A DNA stretch of 64,000 bases. Origin: Lactonifactor longoviformis DSM 17459 (GTDB taxonomy: Bacteria; Bacillota; Clostridia; Lachnospirales; Lachnospiraceae). Made by a program: the position numbers and the translations under genes. The stretch lies in assembly GCF_900129135.1 (NCBI RefSeq), contig NZ_FQVI01000008.1, positions 1 to 64,000 on the forward strand. The letters are read 5' to 3'. Under the pieces are notes generated by a model. It did no database searches, was not told the DNA's origin, and saw only the letters and a list, made by a program, of their open reading frames with translations. Below, piece by piece: positions 38,475 to 47,430 of this stretch (positions within the stretch are counted from its first letter, which is position 1; each line of letters begins with the position of its first letter).

Positions 38475-39074
38475 TTATTGTGCAAAATCATTCATTATAC
38501 TTTTTATTATCCGGTACAAATGCGGTTTGTATTCGTCAATGGGTACGGGATCTTTATAGAGAATGCAGCTATAGCAGGTTCCTCCAATCAGTTCTACAAT
38601 AGTAAACAGCATTAACTCGGGATTCTTGTAGTGCTTTGGGCTGTCTTCCACCATTTTGTAATATACTTCATATACGTTATACTCCTCATCGGATACTTTA
38701 ACGTCAATGGCCTTGCGGAATACCCCCCAGGAAAGGTTCTTAGCAATAAAACGGAGCAGAGACTGGTTTTCTATCAGCTGGTTGATGATATAGTCCACAA
38801 TAAACAGAAGCTGCTCTTCAAAATCAGTGATATCTGTTCCAGACAAGGCTTCGTGTGCATCATAGAACAGTTTTCCCGCTTTATGGGAGATCAGCTTATT
38901 CCGGACATCGTATTTGTCTGTAAAATAGAGATAAAAGGTTCCTTTTGCAACCCCTGCCTGCTGTACAATATCAGATATTGTGGTTTTCTGAAGGCCCTTG
39001 GTGATAAAGAGTTCAAAGGCAGTATTCAGCAGTGCATCTTTCTTTTTCTTTTTGTTTTCTTCTAATTTATTCAT
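38475..39074 (-). CDS. TetR-family repressor of the MMPL exporter
   Basis: A 199-residue TetR protein. The N-terminal helix-turn-helix is clear (TTISDIVQQAGVAKGTFYLYFTDKYDV, about 30-56), followed by a helical ligand domain (about 60-199). It is divergent from the MMPL exporter gene, and three copies of a 13-bp palindrome TGACYAnnnGTCA lie in the shared promoter region, so it probably represses both itself and the exporter until a ligand binds. Confidence 0.93.
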   Translation of the reverse strand: MNKLEENKKKKKDALLNTAFELFITKGLQKTTISDIVQQAGVAKGTFYLYFTDKYDVRNKLISHKAGKLFYDAHEALSGTDITDFEEQLLFIVDYIINQLIENQSLLRFIAKNLSWGVFRKAIDVKVSDEEYNVYEVYYKMVEDSPKHYKNPELMLFTIVELIGGTCYSCILYKDPVPIDEYKPHLYRIIKSIMNDFAQ

Positions 39075-39105
39075 AGGTTTCCCCCATTTCTATCTTATAT
39101 TATTG

Positions 39106-39219
39106 GGTCAAAATGACCAAAAGTCAATATATTAAAATTATATAAATTGATTTTAATATATTGACTATCGGTCATTTTTGATGTATAACGAGTATTGACA
39201 TAGAAATGACTAATGGTCA
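39106..39219. promoter_or_regulatory. Divergent promoters with three TetR-type operators
   Basis: The sites TGACCAAAAGTCA (39114-39126), TGACTATCGGTCA (39162-39174) and TGACTAATGGTCA (39207-39219) share ends and length. The first two are embedded in a large inverted repeat (AAAATGACC...TATTAAAAT with its complement). A leftward promoter, TTGACT (39122-39127) with AATAAT (39099-39104), serves tetR. A rightward TTGACA (39194-39199) with a -10-like CATTAA (39217-39222) serves the exporter. Operators cover both. Confidence 0.75.
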
Positions 39220-39275
39220 TTAATAAAATGATTAAAGGGGATGCAGAGGTTGAAAAAGAGGAGTGAGCTATTATT

Positions 39276-41381
39276 ATGACAATCAAGATTGGCAAGTGGA
39301 TTGCGAGACACAGAAGATTGATTATGGCAATCGGGATACTGCTGATAATTCCTTCTCTCATAGGGATATCTAAAACACGAATTAACTATGATATTCTGAG
39401 TTATCTTCCTGATTCACTGGAGACAGTTTCGGGGCAGGATATACTGGTGGATGAATTTGGAATGGGTGCTTTTTCCATGGTTGTAGTGGAAGATATGGAG
39501 ATGAAGGATGTACAGAAACTAAAAGAGGAGATCAAGGAGATTGATCACGTAAAGGATGTACTCTGGTATGACAGTGCGGTGGATATTAGTGTTCCGGTTG
39601 AAATGCTTCCCTCTGAACTTAGGGAAAGCTTTTTTAGCGGGGATGCTACCATGATGGTTGCACTGTTTGATAATACAACATCTTCTGATGAAGCTATGGA
39701 TGCAGTAAGTGCTATGAGAAATACAGTAGGGAAACAGTGCTTTATCAGCGGTATGACCGGTGTTGTGACGGATATTAAAAATCTTTCGCTTCAGGAAATG
39801 CCCATCTACGTAGTGATTGCGGCAGTTCTTTCGCTTCTGGTTTTATGTCTTACCATGGACTCACTGGTGGTGCCGGTATTATTTTTGACCGGAATTGGGG
39901 TTGCTATTTTATACAATCTGGGGAGCAATATATTTCTGGGAGAGATATCCTATCTTACAAAGGCGCTGACCGCTATTCTCCAGTTGGGCGTTACTATGGA
40001 TTATTCCATCTTTCTTCTGAACAGCTATGAGGATAATAAGATACGATTTGACAATGACAAACAGAGGGCTATGGCTCATGCCATTTCAAATACCTTTAAA
40101 TCTGTGGTTGGAAGTTCTGTAACAACCATTGCCGGTTTTGCAGCTCTTTGCTTTATGACATTTACGTTAGGGAGGGATATCGGTATTGTAATGGCTAAGG
40201 GGGTAGTAATCGGTGTGATCTGCTGTGTCACTCTGCTCCCTGCTATGATTCTTACCTTTGACAAGGCCATAGAGAAGACAAAGCATAAAGCAATTATTCC
40301 GAATCTTGACCAGATATCCGGATTTATTACCAGACATTACAAAGCCTGGCTGGCAATATTTATTATTCTTCTGTTTCCTGCTATTTACGGCAACAGCCAT
40401 ACAGAGGTTTACTATAACATAGACAAATGTCTCCCGGCTACACTCCCCAGTGCAGTTGCTAACAGCAAGCTGGAAGACGATTTTCATATGAATACGGTCC
40501 ATATGGTACTTATGAAGAATGGGATGGAGGCCAAAGAAAAGAGGGAGATGCTGGAAGCCATTGATAAGGTTGACGGTGTTAAATGGGAGATCGGGATGGA
40601 TTCTCTCATAGGGCCGGGAATTCCATCTTCTATCATACCGGAGGATGTTAAGGAGATGCTTCAGAGCGATGAATACGAAGTGGCGTTTGTTTGTTCTGAC
40701 TATAAGGCGGCAACGGATGAGGTAAATAACCAGATTGCCCAAATTGATAAGATAGTTAAGAATTATAGTCCGCAATCTATGGTAATCGGTGAAGCACCGC
40801 TTACAAAGGATTTGGCTGATGTTACGGATGTGGACTTGAAAAATGTTAATATTGCTTCGGTTGCAGCTATTTTTCTAATTATTCTGCTGGTATTTAAATC
40901 AATTTCTTTGCCGGTAATTCTGGTTGCAGTTATTGAATTTGCTATCTGTGTGAATATGGCTATTCCCTATTACAGCGGAATTACGCTTCCTTTTGTTGCC
41001 AGCATTGTAATTGGAACGATTCAGCTGGGGGCTACTGTAGATTATGCTATTTTGATGACCAGCCGTTACCAGAAGGAACGTGGGCTTGGCAGGTCTAAGA
41101 AAGAGGCTATTTCTATAGCTCATAAGACCTCCATGAAGTCTATCTTAATCAGCGGATGCAGCTTTTTTGCAGCTACCTTTGGAGTCGGACTGTATTCTAA
41201 GATAGATATGATTAGTTCCATCTGTACACTGCTGTCTCGGGGGGCAATTATAAGTACAGTTGTGGTACTTTTTGTACTTCCGGCTATGTTTATGATCCTG
41301 GATCCTGTAATTTGCAGGACTTCTATTGGATTTGTTCCGAAAAAACATAAGGTAAAAACAAATGAAAGTTTCGTTCAATAA
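39276..41381 (+). CDS. MMPL/RND-family exporter
   Basis: A 701-residue membrane protein built as two homologous halves. Each half has a helix, an extracytoplasmic domain (about 45-170 and 375-530) and a cluster of five helices (about 175-330 and 530-690), twelve helices in all. The internal motif TMDYSIFLLNSYED in half 1 matches TVDYAILMTSRYQKE in half 2, the proton-relay region of MMPL/SSD transporters. The substrate is unknown; relatives export lipids or amphiphilic drugs. The next gene encodes an exported heptad-repeat protein, a likely partner. Confidence 0.92.
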   Translation: MTIKIGKWIARHRRLIMAIGILLIIPSLIGISKTRINYDILSYLPDSLETVSGQDILVDEFGMGAFSMVVVEDMEMKDVQKLKEEIKEIDHVKDVLWYDSAVDISVPVEMLPSELRESFFSGDATMMVALFDNTTSSDEAMDAVSAMRNTVGKQCFISGMTGVVTDIKNLSLQEMPIYVVIAAVLSLLVLCLTMDSLVVPVLFLTGIGVAILYNLGSNIFLGEISYLTKALTAILQLGVTMDYSIFLLNSYEDNKIRFDNDKQRAMAHAISNTFKSVVGSSVTTIAGFAALCFMTFTLGRDIGIVMAKGVVIGVICCVTLLPAMILTFDKAIEKTKHKAIIPNLDQISGFITRHYKAWLAIFIILLFPAIYGNSHTEVYYNIDKCLPATLPSAVANSKLEDDFHMNTVHMVLMKNGMEAKEKREMLEAIDKVDGVKWEIGMDSLIGPGIPSSIIPEDVKEMLQSDEYEVAFVCSDYKAATDEVNNQIAQIDKIVKNYSPQSMVIGEAPLTKDLADVTDVDLKNVNIASVAAIFLIILLVFKSISLPVILVAVIEFAICVNMAIPYYSGITLPFVASIVIGTIQLGATVDYAILMTSRYQKERGLGRSKKEAISIAHKTSMKSILISGCSFFAATFGVGLYSKIDMISSICTLLSRGAIISTVVVLFVLPAMFMILDPVICRTSIGFVPKKHKVKTNESFVQ

Positions 41382-41396
41382 GTGGGAGGGATTGTT

Positions 41397-43739
41397 ATGA
41401 AAAAAGGATGGAGAAAAAAGGCCGCTGCAGTAACTGCTGCGGGTATGATAGCAGTAGTTGGATGCACGTATCTGTTTGCAGACAGCCAGAAAGCGGATGC
41501 CGCTGAGAAGGAAGAGGCTTCCAAGGAAGCCGAGGAGCTGAGAAGTATAACGGAGCAGGTAGCGAATAAGAGTGCACCTGCCCCAAGCGGAACACTCTCA
41601 AAAGATGAGTCTGTATATGTTACTGCTGATGCTGAGGGAAATGTTGAAGAGATTATTGTCTCTGACTGGATGAAAAATGCAGGAACAGTAAATGAACTGG
41701 AGGATCAGTCTGAGCTGACAGATATCAAAAATGTGAAGGGTGACGAAAAGTTCCAAAAAGAAGGACAGAAATTAACCTGGAAGACAAAGGGAACGGATAT
41801 CTATTATCAGGGTAAAACAAAGAAGTCTCTTCCTGTAAGTGTTAAAATAACTTACAAATTAAATGGAAAAGAAGTAAATGAAAAAGATCTTGCCGGAAAG
41901 TCCGGAAATCTGGAGATGAATATTCAGTATACGAATCACTCCAGGAATACTGTAAAAATAAAGGATAAGGATACGGACATTTATACGCCTTTTGTGATGG
42001 TTACGGGTATGTTTCTTCCCACAGATAATTTTACTAACGTTCAGATAGATCATGGAAAAGTAATCTCTGATGCAAGCAGAGATATTGTCATTGGAGTTGC
42101 TTTTCCAGGCTTAAAGCAAAGTCTGGACCTAAAGGAACCGGACAAAGAAGATTCAGATTTTGAGATTCCGGAATCTCTGACTATAACAGCAGATGTCACT
42201 GATTTTACGATGGGTCCCACCCTTACCTTAGCATCCTCTGATATGCTTGGAGAACTAGGATTTGATGATATTGACAGTTTTGAAGAGTTACAGGATTCTA
42301 TGAAAGAACTGTCAGATGCGTCTAACCGGCTGGTAGATGGTTCCGGGACGCTTAAGGATGGTATTTCCACTCTGCAGGATAAGACCGGAGAGTTCGGAGA
42401 TGGAATCCATTCTTTAAACAGCGGAATTGGGGAACTTCATGATGGAGCAGGAGTGCTTGCTTCCGGAGTTGAAGAGTATACGGCAGGGGCAGCAGCGCTT
42501 GCAGGCGGGGTAACCGCCTATACGGCAGGGGCATCCCAGCTTGCAGAAGGAATCCGGACTTATACGGCAGGGGAGGAAAGTCTTGCCTCGGGAGTAGAAG
42601 AACTGGCCGCCGGAACAAAGGAACTGCCGGGAGCTGTGAGTAATCTGAATCAGGGGATCCAGGGGGTAAAGGCTGGTCTGGACTCTCTGACAGATGAGCA
42701 GAAAACCCAGGCTTTACTGCAGGGAAGCTCTTCCGTTGCAGAGGGCATTGGAACGGTAAACAGTACACTGAAAGCTATTGAATCTGTTCTGGATTCCGGC
42801 GCTTCGGCTGCAGATGTGCAGACATTGCTGAGTTCTGTTGTGTCTGGTGTTAAGACCTCTTTAACGAACGACAGTGCTGTTTTAGGTACACTTAGGGGTG
42901 TACAGGATGTGGCAGGCAATTATAAAGGACTGGCGGACAGGGCCGGTTTAGGCGATACCTTCCAAGCTTATTACGGACAATTAGAAGACTGTATTCAAAG
43001 GCTGCAGGAGAATGTAGATACGCAAACGAACCTGTTAGCACAGCTTCAGAGTGCAGCAGGAGGTGCTTCGGGTACTTCGAATCTGGATACCCTGAAGGGC
43101 TATATTCACCAGCTGGTTGAGGCAACCGGGGAAAACAGTGATCTCTATCAGGGTGCGGCAAGTGTTCACTCCGGTATAGAATCTGTTGTTGAGGGCAGTA
43201 AGACCATGAAGAATGTAATGGATCAGGTTGCAGAGGGAAGCAATACCCTGAATGCATCCGCAGGCTCATTGGGAATGGGCATCGACAGGCTGAAATCCGG
43301 GGCAGATGAGCTTTCTTCCCACAATGGGGAGCTTACTAAGGGGGCATCGGATCTGCTTGCAGGATCGGGCGATCTGATCAGCGGCGTAAAAGAACTGACA
43401 GGCAATAACAGTGTCCTTATCAATGGTGCGCAGGCTTTGGCCTCTGGTACAAATACCCTGCAGAATGGAGGAAGCAGACTGAAAGATGGAAGTGAACAGC
43501 TGACCTCCGGTGTCAAACAGCTGGCTGACGGCTCCAGGGACTTGGCGGATGGAATGAAAGAGTTTGACGAGACTGGTATTCAGAAACTATCAGATGTGTT
43601 TGATGGGGATATTCAGACTTTAAAAGATCGTATTGATGCAGTGATGGAGGAAGGAGATAGGTATCAGTCATTCTCTGGAATCTCGGATCAGATGGATGGA
43701 AATGTTAAATTTATTATAGAGACAGCAGAGATTAAATAA
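41397..43739 (+). CDS. Exported Leu/Gly heptad-repeat protein (YhgE/Pip-like)
   Basis: A 780-residue secreted or membrane-anchored protein. The N-terminal MKKGWRKK plus a hydrophobic run ends VVGC, which might be a lipobox or a simple signal. Residues about 40-290 form a beta-rich domain; from about 310 to the end come many seven-residue units of the type xLxxGxx (for example ASGVEEYTAG and LAGGVTAYTAG), interrupted at about 420-600 by other sequence. Such repeats occur in YhgE/Pip proteins beside MMPL exporters. There is no C-terminal membrane helix, unlike full YhgE. It starts 16 bases after the exporter gene, with GGGAGGG before the ATG. Confidence 0.88.
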   Translation: MKKGWRKKAAAVTAAGMIAVVGCTYLFADSQKADAAEKEEASKEAEELRSITEQVANKSAPAPSGTLSKDESVYVTADAEGNVEEIIVSDWMKNAGTVNELEDQSELTDIKNVKGDEKFQKEGQKLTWKTKGTDIYYQGKTKKSLPVSVKITYKLNGKEVNEKDLAGKSGNLEMNIQYTNHSRNTVKIKDKDTDIYTPFVMVTGMFLPTDNFTNVQIDHGKVISDASRDIVIGVAFPGLKQSLDLKEPDKEDSDFEIPESLTITADVTDFTMGPTLTLASSDMLGELGFDDIDSFEELQDSMKELSDASNRLVDGSGTLKDGISTLQDKTGEFGDGIHSLNSGIGELHDGAGVLASGVEEYTAGAAALAGGVTAYTAGASQLAEGIRTYTAGEESLASGVEELAAGTKELPGAVSNLNQGIQGVKAGLDSLTDEQKTQALLQGSSSVAEGIGTVNSTLKAIESVLDSGASAADVQTLLSSVVSGVKTSLTNDSAVLGTLRGVQDVAGNYKGLADRAGLGDTFQAYYGQLEDCIQRLQENVDTQTNLLAQLQSAAGGASGTSNLDTLKGYIHQLVEATGENSDLYQGAASVHSGIESVVEGSKTMKNVMDQVAEGSNTLNASAGSLGMGIDRLKSGADELSSHNGELTKGASDLLAGSGDLISGVKELTGNNSVLINGAQALASGTNTLQNGGSRLKDGSEQLTSGVKQLADGSRDLADGMKEFDETGIQKLSDVFDGDIQTLKDRIDAVMEEGDRYQSFSGISDQMDGNVKFIIETAEIK

Positions 43740-43741
43740 AT

Positions 43742-43786
43742 CTTGTGGCCGCTGCATTTTTCAGTGCTAAATGCGGCGGCCACAAG
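43742..43786 (+). terminator. Terminator of the MMPL operon
   Basis: CTTGTGGCCGC and GCGGCCACAAG, extended inward by GCATTT/AAATGC, form a strong hairpin just past the stop. Only a moderate T-rich stretch follows. Confidence 0.75.
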
Positions 43787-43815
43787 AATTCTTTGGATTT
43801 CTTTGTAAGTAAGAT

Positions 43816-43844
43816 TTGACTTTTTACTTGTATTTTGGTAAAAT
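43816..43844 (+). promoter_or_regulatory. Promoter for the tRNA-Arg region
   Basis: TTGACT (43816-43821) and TAAAAT (43839-43844) with a 17-base spacer, 20 bases before the tRNA-like sequence. Confidence 0.6.
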
Positions 43845-43864
43845 TATTTAGTGAGATTTTTCTG

Positions 43865-43933
43865 TTCTCGTAGCTCAGCTGGATAGAGCACTCGCCTCCT
43901 AAGCGGCAGTTCGTTCGAATCCGGCTGGAGCCG
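43865..43933 (+). pseudogene. Degenerate tRNA-Arg(CCT)-like sequence
   Basis: The 5' half is a good tRNA: TAGCTCAGCTGGATAGAGCA for the D-arm and CTCCTAA for the anticodon loop (CCT, arginine), as in the intact tRNA-Arg 23 bases downstream. The 3' half fails: the T-stem and the acceptor (GTTCTCG against TGGAGCC) pair badly, and no CCA is encoded. I read it as a decayed or recombined tRNA copy, perhaps left by an earlier integration event. A functional but divergent tRNA is the less likely alternative. Confidence 0.55.
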
Positions 43934-43956
43934 AAAATTGAATATTTTTTGTATAA

Positions 43957-44033
43957 GTCTCAGTAGCTCAGTTGGATAGAGCACGCGCCTCCTAAGCGCG
44001 GGGTCGGAGGTTCAAGTCCTCTCTGGGACGCCA
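43957..44033 (+). tRNA. tRNA-Arg (anticodon CCT)
   Basis: Perfect cloverleaf: acceptor GTCTCAG/CTGGGAC, D-loop with GTTGGA, anticodon stem CGCGC/GCGCG around CTCCTAA, T-arm GGAGG-TTCAAGT-CCTCT, discriminator G, encoded CCA (44031-44033). The integrase gene of the mobile element begins its 3' side 190 bases away, so the tRNA 3' end is the probable attachment site. Confidence 0.97.
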
Positions 44034-44040
44034 AAAACAC

Positions 44041-44082
44041 CGCTGCAAGCCGTTTTTCGCCGGTTTGCAGCGTTTATTTTTT
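44041..44082 (+). terminator. Terminator after tRNA-Arg
   Basis: CGCTGCAA and TTGCAGCG stems with inner CCG/CGG pairing, followed by TTTATTTTTT. It ends tRNA transcription at the element border. Confidence 0.85.
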
Positions 44083-44219
44083 CTTCTCCCGGATTTTTCG
44101 TTCCAATAAAGCCGGGAGAATTTTATGCGCTGCAAATGTATATCCTGCTAAGAAGAAACGAACGATTTCCACGTTCCTGCTAAGAAAAATCCTATCTTTG
44201 CTAATTGGAATTTTCGGAC

Positions 44220-45614
44220 CTACCTGCCGCCCGGTGCCGCCGAGAGCAGCGCAGCCAGGGTGTTTGCCAGTTCCGGTGACTGCCGGAGCTGTTCCACCAG
44301 GGCCTCCAGATCGAGCATCGCCGGTGCCGGTTCCTTCGGCTCCTCCGGGGGACGAACTGCGCGCAGGTTGGGATTTGCGTAGAAGGCGCTCTCGAACTTC
44401 TGGGCGTTGATCTTGCGGTCCTCATCCAGGATATGCGCATACACGCTGGTGATCATGTCGATCTCCGCATGGCCCGTGTCACCCTGGGTGGCCTTCAGGT
44501 CGCCGTGGTTCAGTTTCAGCTTGTAGGTGGTGCTGGAATGACGGAGGGAATGAAAGACCACTCTGGGCAGCCCTGCCTTTTCCCGCAGCTTCTCAAACTC
44601 CTTCAGGATGATGCGGTCCTCGCAGGGGCGCCCATTGGGCAGCGCCACCACCAGGTCAAAATCCTGGTACTCGTCACCGAGAAATCCGCGAAGCTCATCC
44701 TGGGCGTTTTTCCATTCCCGCAGGATGTAGGCCAGCGTCTTGGGCAGCCATACCTTGCGGATACTGGAATCGGTCTTGGGCTTTTTCAAGATCACTCTTG
44801 TGCTGGTGTTGGGAAACAGCGGCGTAAAGATGTGGTAGACATCCTTCTGCCCCAGCATCTCAATGGCCCGCTTGGAGGCCCGCGCCAGCTCCTTGTCGAT
44901 GAAAACATAGGCGTTGTCATCGGCAATATCCTCGTCGGAGATGTGGACGTTGTTCCAGGTCAGGCCCAGGATCTCGCCCATGCGCAGAGAGCAGGCAAAG
45001 GACAGGTTCATCGCCACATAGAGCTTGCTGTCCGTACACTGATCCAAAGCGGTGCGGATCATATCGGCGGTCCAGATGTCCCGCTTCTTGTACTCCGTTT
45101 TGGGCAGGATCACATTTTCAAAGGGGTTCTTGGCGATCAGCTCCCACCGTACCGCCTGCTTGAAGGCGCAGCGCAGGAGTTTGATGATCTTCTCGATGGT
45201 GGCGTTGGTGACCAGATCCGTCTTTGCGTGATGGGTCCTGGTATTCACTGCCGGGGTTTTCTGCAGGGTCTGGATGTACTTGTCCACCACCCGCGGCGTG
45301 ACCTCCTGCACCTTCAAATCTCCAATGATGGGGTTGATGTAGTTGGAGATCAGCGAATTCTGGCTGTCGTACATGGACACGCCCCACTTCTTTTCCCCAT
45401 AGAGAGAAACAAAGTCCAAAAGAAATTCTGCGATGGTCTGGTTGCTGGGCGGAAGGAAGGTCCCCGTGAACTGCTGGTTCTCCACCTCCGCTTTGCGCTT
45501 CAATGCGTCCTGGTAAGAGGTGCGGGTCTCCCATTTCTGCCGGGTCTCACCGTTCTCGTCCGTATAGTTGTAGACGATGGAATAATTCTTTTTCCGTTTG
45601 ATAATCGATGCCAT
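44220..45614 (-). CDS. Tyrosine-type site-specific integrase
   Basis: A 464-residue tyrosine recombinase of the Tn916/phage integrase type. The N-terminal arm-binding region (about 5-45), the SAM-like core-binding domain (about 60-165) and the catalytic domain carry Arg211 (SLRMGEILG), His355-x-x-Arg358-His359 (HSLRH), His382 (TGHAEIDM) and nucleophile Tyr392. A proline-rich tail of about 50 residues follows. It lies next to tRNA-Arg and just downstream of the excisionase gene, the standard edge of an integrative element. The G+C content is clearly higher than in the chromosome to the left. Confidence 0.96.
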   Translation of the reverse strand: MASIIKRKKNYSIVYNYTDENGETRQKWETRTSYQDALKRKAEVENQQFTGTFLPPSNQTIAEFLLDFVSLYGEKKWGVSMYDSQNSLISNYINPIIGDLKVQEVTPRVVDKYIQTLQKTPAVNTRTHHAKTDLVTNATIEKIIKLLRCAFKQAVRWELIAKNPFENVILPKTEYKKRDIWTADMIRTALDQCTDSKLYVAMNLSFACSLRMGEILGLTWNNVHISDEDIADDNAYVFIDKELARASKRAIEMLGQKDVYHIFTPLFPNTSTRVILKKPKTDSSIRKVWLPKTLAYILREWKNAQDELRGFLGDEYQDFDLVVALPNGRPCEDRIILKEFEKLREKAGLPRVVFHSLRHSSTTYKLKLNHGDLKATQGDTGHAEIDMITSVYAHILDEDRKINAQKFESAFYANPNLRAVRPPEEPKEPAPAMLDLEALVEQLRQSPELANTLAALLSAAPGGR

Positions 45615-45634
45615 AGCGATACTTCCTTTCTAAG

Positions 45635-45841
45635 TCATAGGTCGAGCGACTCCAGCCACTCATCGAATGACCGCTTGGAAATCCGTATGGCGTTGCCAAT
45701 TCGTACGATCTTGAAGTGTCCTTCCTTCACGAGAAGATAAGCGGATGTGCGGCCAATACCCAGGATCTGAGTAATGTCCTCTACCGTATAGGTTCTACGT
45801 TCCGGGGACTCCTTCTTCGTACCGTTCCATGCTTGCGACAT
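45635..45841 (-). CDS. Excisionase-like small HTH protein
   Basis: A 68-residue MerR/excisionase-type DNA-binding protein (TVEDITQILGIGRTSAYLLVKEGHFKIVRIGNAIRI, then FDEWLESL). Helix-turn-helix proteins of this form beside an integrase usually direct excision. It lies 20 bases upstream of the integrase gene, in the same orientation. The ATG follows GAAAGGGGGC. Confidence 0.88.
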   Translation of the reverse strand: MSQAWNGTKKESPERRTYTVEDITQILGIGRTSAYLLVKEGHFKIVRIGNAIRISKRSFDEWLESLDL

Positions 45842-46363
45842 GGCAGCCCCCTTTCTAAAACAAGAACGGCGCGTAGAAGGAAGGTCATAATTTGCCTATC
45901 CTCATTTTAACGCGCCATTCCGGGTTTGTCTGCTGCTAATCGAAAAGTTTACGAACTATCCATAAACTCAAAGCAACAGAATGATTGTAAAAAGAAAGAG
46001 GCAGAAAACGGATGGCTGCTGGCACAGCTCCACGGGAATTTCACCCCGGCCCATGCTGATGGGTGCGGCGCACGATGCTTTGCGGGCGTCCAATGCGCGA
46101 GTCTCATTATCCTGCCTGCGTATCCTCGCCCACAGGCTGCCACACCTGTTTTACGATCCGGTTTTGTCGCTCACCTGTTTAGCAGGGGTCCCGTCCTGCG
46201 GACTTGCAACAGGGTCTTGGCGCACCGGCCGACCGGCTCCACGCAGACAGATCGTATCCGTCTGCCTTATACTGCACCGGAGGCCTCCCGCCGGGCTTTC
46301 TTTGTCAAGGAGCTATACAGGGGCACCGCATGGAAAGGGGGACACGCAGCGCTCGGTCCTGGA
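45842..46363. other. 520-base GC-rich region without a supported gene
   Basis: It lies between the excisionase gene and the next element gene. Open frames exist on both strands but have no ribosome binding sites and no recognisable domain. An inverted repeat GGCGCGT (45868-45874) / ACGCGCC (45910-45916) lies near the excisionase start. A GC-rich hairpin-forming segment GGAGGCCTCC is near 46280. It may be a long leader or regulatory region controlling xis-int. Confidence 0.45.
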
Positions 46364-46606
46364 TCAGTTCAGGTCAAAATCCAGGATGGAAATAATCAGC
46401 TTTGCTTCCAGCCGACCGCGCAGATCTTCGTCCACCTGGGGACGGGGATAGCCGTCAGGGCCATAGCTCGTCCGTGTAGACAGCGCGGCGATGTAGCCGG
46501 AGTAATGTCGGACTACCCGGCTCACCGCTTCAGGGTCTCCTCCGACAGCGGCAGCGATCACCGGGTAAGGGATCAGCGATGCCCGCGTGCACGCAGATTT
46601 AGTCAT
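46364..46606 (-). CDS. HTH_16-type element regulator
   Basis: An 80-residue protein of the small helix-turn-helix family found in Tn916-like elements (PYPVIAAAVGGDPEAVSRVVRHYSGYIAAL, then VDEDLRGRLEAKLIISIL). The start at 46606 has GGAGG seven bases before it and overlaps the end of the sigma-like gene by eight bases, so the two are coupled. It probably acts with the sigma-like protein in element gene control. Confidence 0.85.
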   Translation of the reverse strand: MTKSACTRASLIPYPVIAAAVGGDPEAVSRVVRHYSGYIAALSTRTSYGPDGYPRPQVDEDLRGRLEAKLIISILDFDLN

Positions 46607-47147
46607 CCGCTTCACCTCCCATCAGCTCCTTCAGCAGCCGATAGGCTTTATGCCTGCGGGTGTTGACCGTCCGGCGGGCCTTATCCATGTACTTGGCGAT
46701 CTGTTCATCGGTCATCCGCAGGAACCAGTGCATCATAAAGATTTCCCGGTCCTCCTGGGACAGCCCCAGAAGCGCCTCGGCCAGCCGGTCATCCTCGATC
46801 AGGATCACAGCCCCTCCCACAGGGAAGGTCGTGTACTCCCACGAGTAGCGGTCATAAACCGCAAGCTGGGCCATTTCGGCCTCGGACAGCTCCTCCAAAG
46901 ACGCGAAACGCTTCTGGCGTCGGCTGATCTGGCGATAGCCGTTGCACGCCTCGCATTTCAGCACCTTCTTGCAGTAGCTGTCAAAGGCGTACTGCTTGTG
47001 CTCGTAGTGGCGGTCAGGTTTCAAGTTCTCACCTCCCTTCGTGCCGGGAGGCAGTTCTTTTCTTCCCCTTTCGCTCACTACTCGTTCACGAGTGGTCCGG
47101 TTTGGCCGGTTTTCGGGATCTATCTGAAAAAATTTTTTGCCGCTCAT
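46599..47147 (-). CDS. Sigma-70-like regulator of the mobile element
   Basis: A 182-residue protein whose C-terminal half is a sigma-70 region 4-like helix-turn-helix (LLGLSQEDREIFMMHWFLRMTDEQIAKYM, then RRTVNTRRHKAYRLLKEL). The N-terminal third is basic and includes a Cys-x-x-Cys pair (KCEAC), perhaps a small metal site. The start at 47147 is chosen for the AAGGAG seven bases upstream. It belongs to the family of sigma-like factors encoded by Firmicute conjugative and mobilizable transposons. Confidence 0.83.
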   Translation of the reverse strand: MSGKKFFQIDPENRPNRTTRERVVSERGRKELPPGTKGGENLKPDRHYEHKQYAFDSYCKKVLKCEACNGYRQISRRQKRFASLEELSEAEMAQLAVYDRYSWEYTTFPVGGAVILIEDDRLAEALLGLSQEDREIFMMHWFLRMTDEQIAKYMDKARRTVNTRRHKAYRLLKELMGGEADD

Positions 47148-47269
47148 ACTTGGCTCCTTTCGTTTCGTTCGGGTTGATAGGCCGGAACGAAACGGGGCGG
47201 GGAGCGGCAGCCCACGCCCAGGCACTCAAAGAGACGGGGTTTGCGAAATATGAGCCACAGTATATAAAA

Positions 47270-47306
47270 AGCGAGCCACGACTCACTTTCATGAGCGTGG
47301 CTCGCT
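47270..47306 (-). terminator. Hairpin with U-run upstream of the sigma-like gene
   Basis: AGCGAGCCACG (47270-47280) pairs with CGTGGCTCGCT (47296-47306). On the minus strand a TTTTTATATA follows. It lies about 120 bases upstream of the sigma-like gene start, so it could attenuate transcription entering that gene. Confidence 0.6.
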
Positions 47307-47430
47307 GTTGCGTTATTGGTATATTTTTCGTAGTGGCATGGGCGTCCGCCGTACAAACGGTAAACCCCGCCTTATTTTGACCTCCTTTGTGTTGGCACTC
47401 TCATCCATATCTCCCTTTACTCCGAAATAT

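Noticed and set aside
44433-45740. 435-codon + strand open frame opposite the integrase
   Set aside because: Antisense shadow; the minus strand encodes a complete tyrosine recombinase with all catalytic residues.
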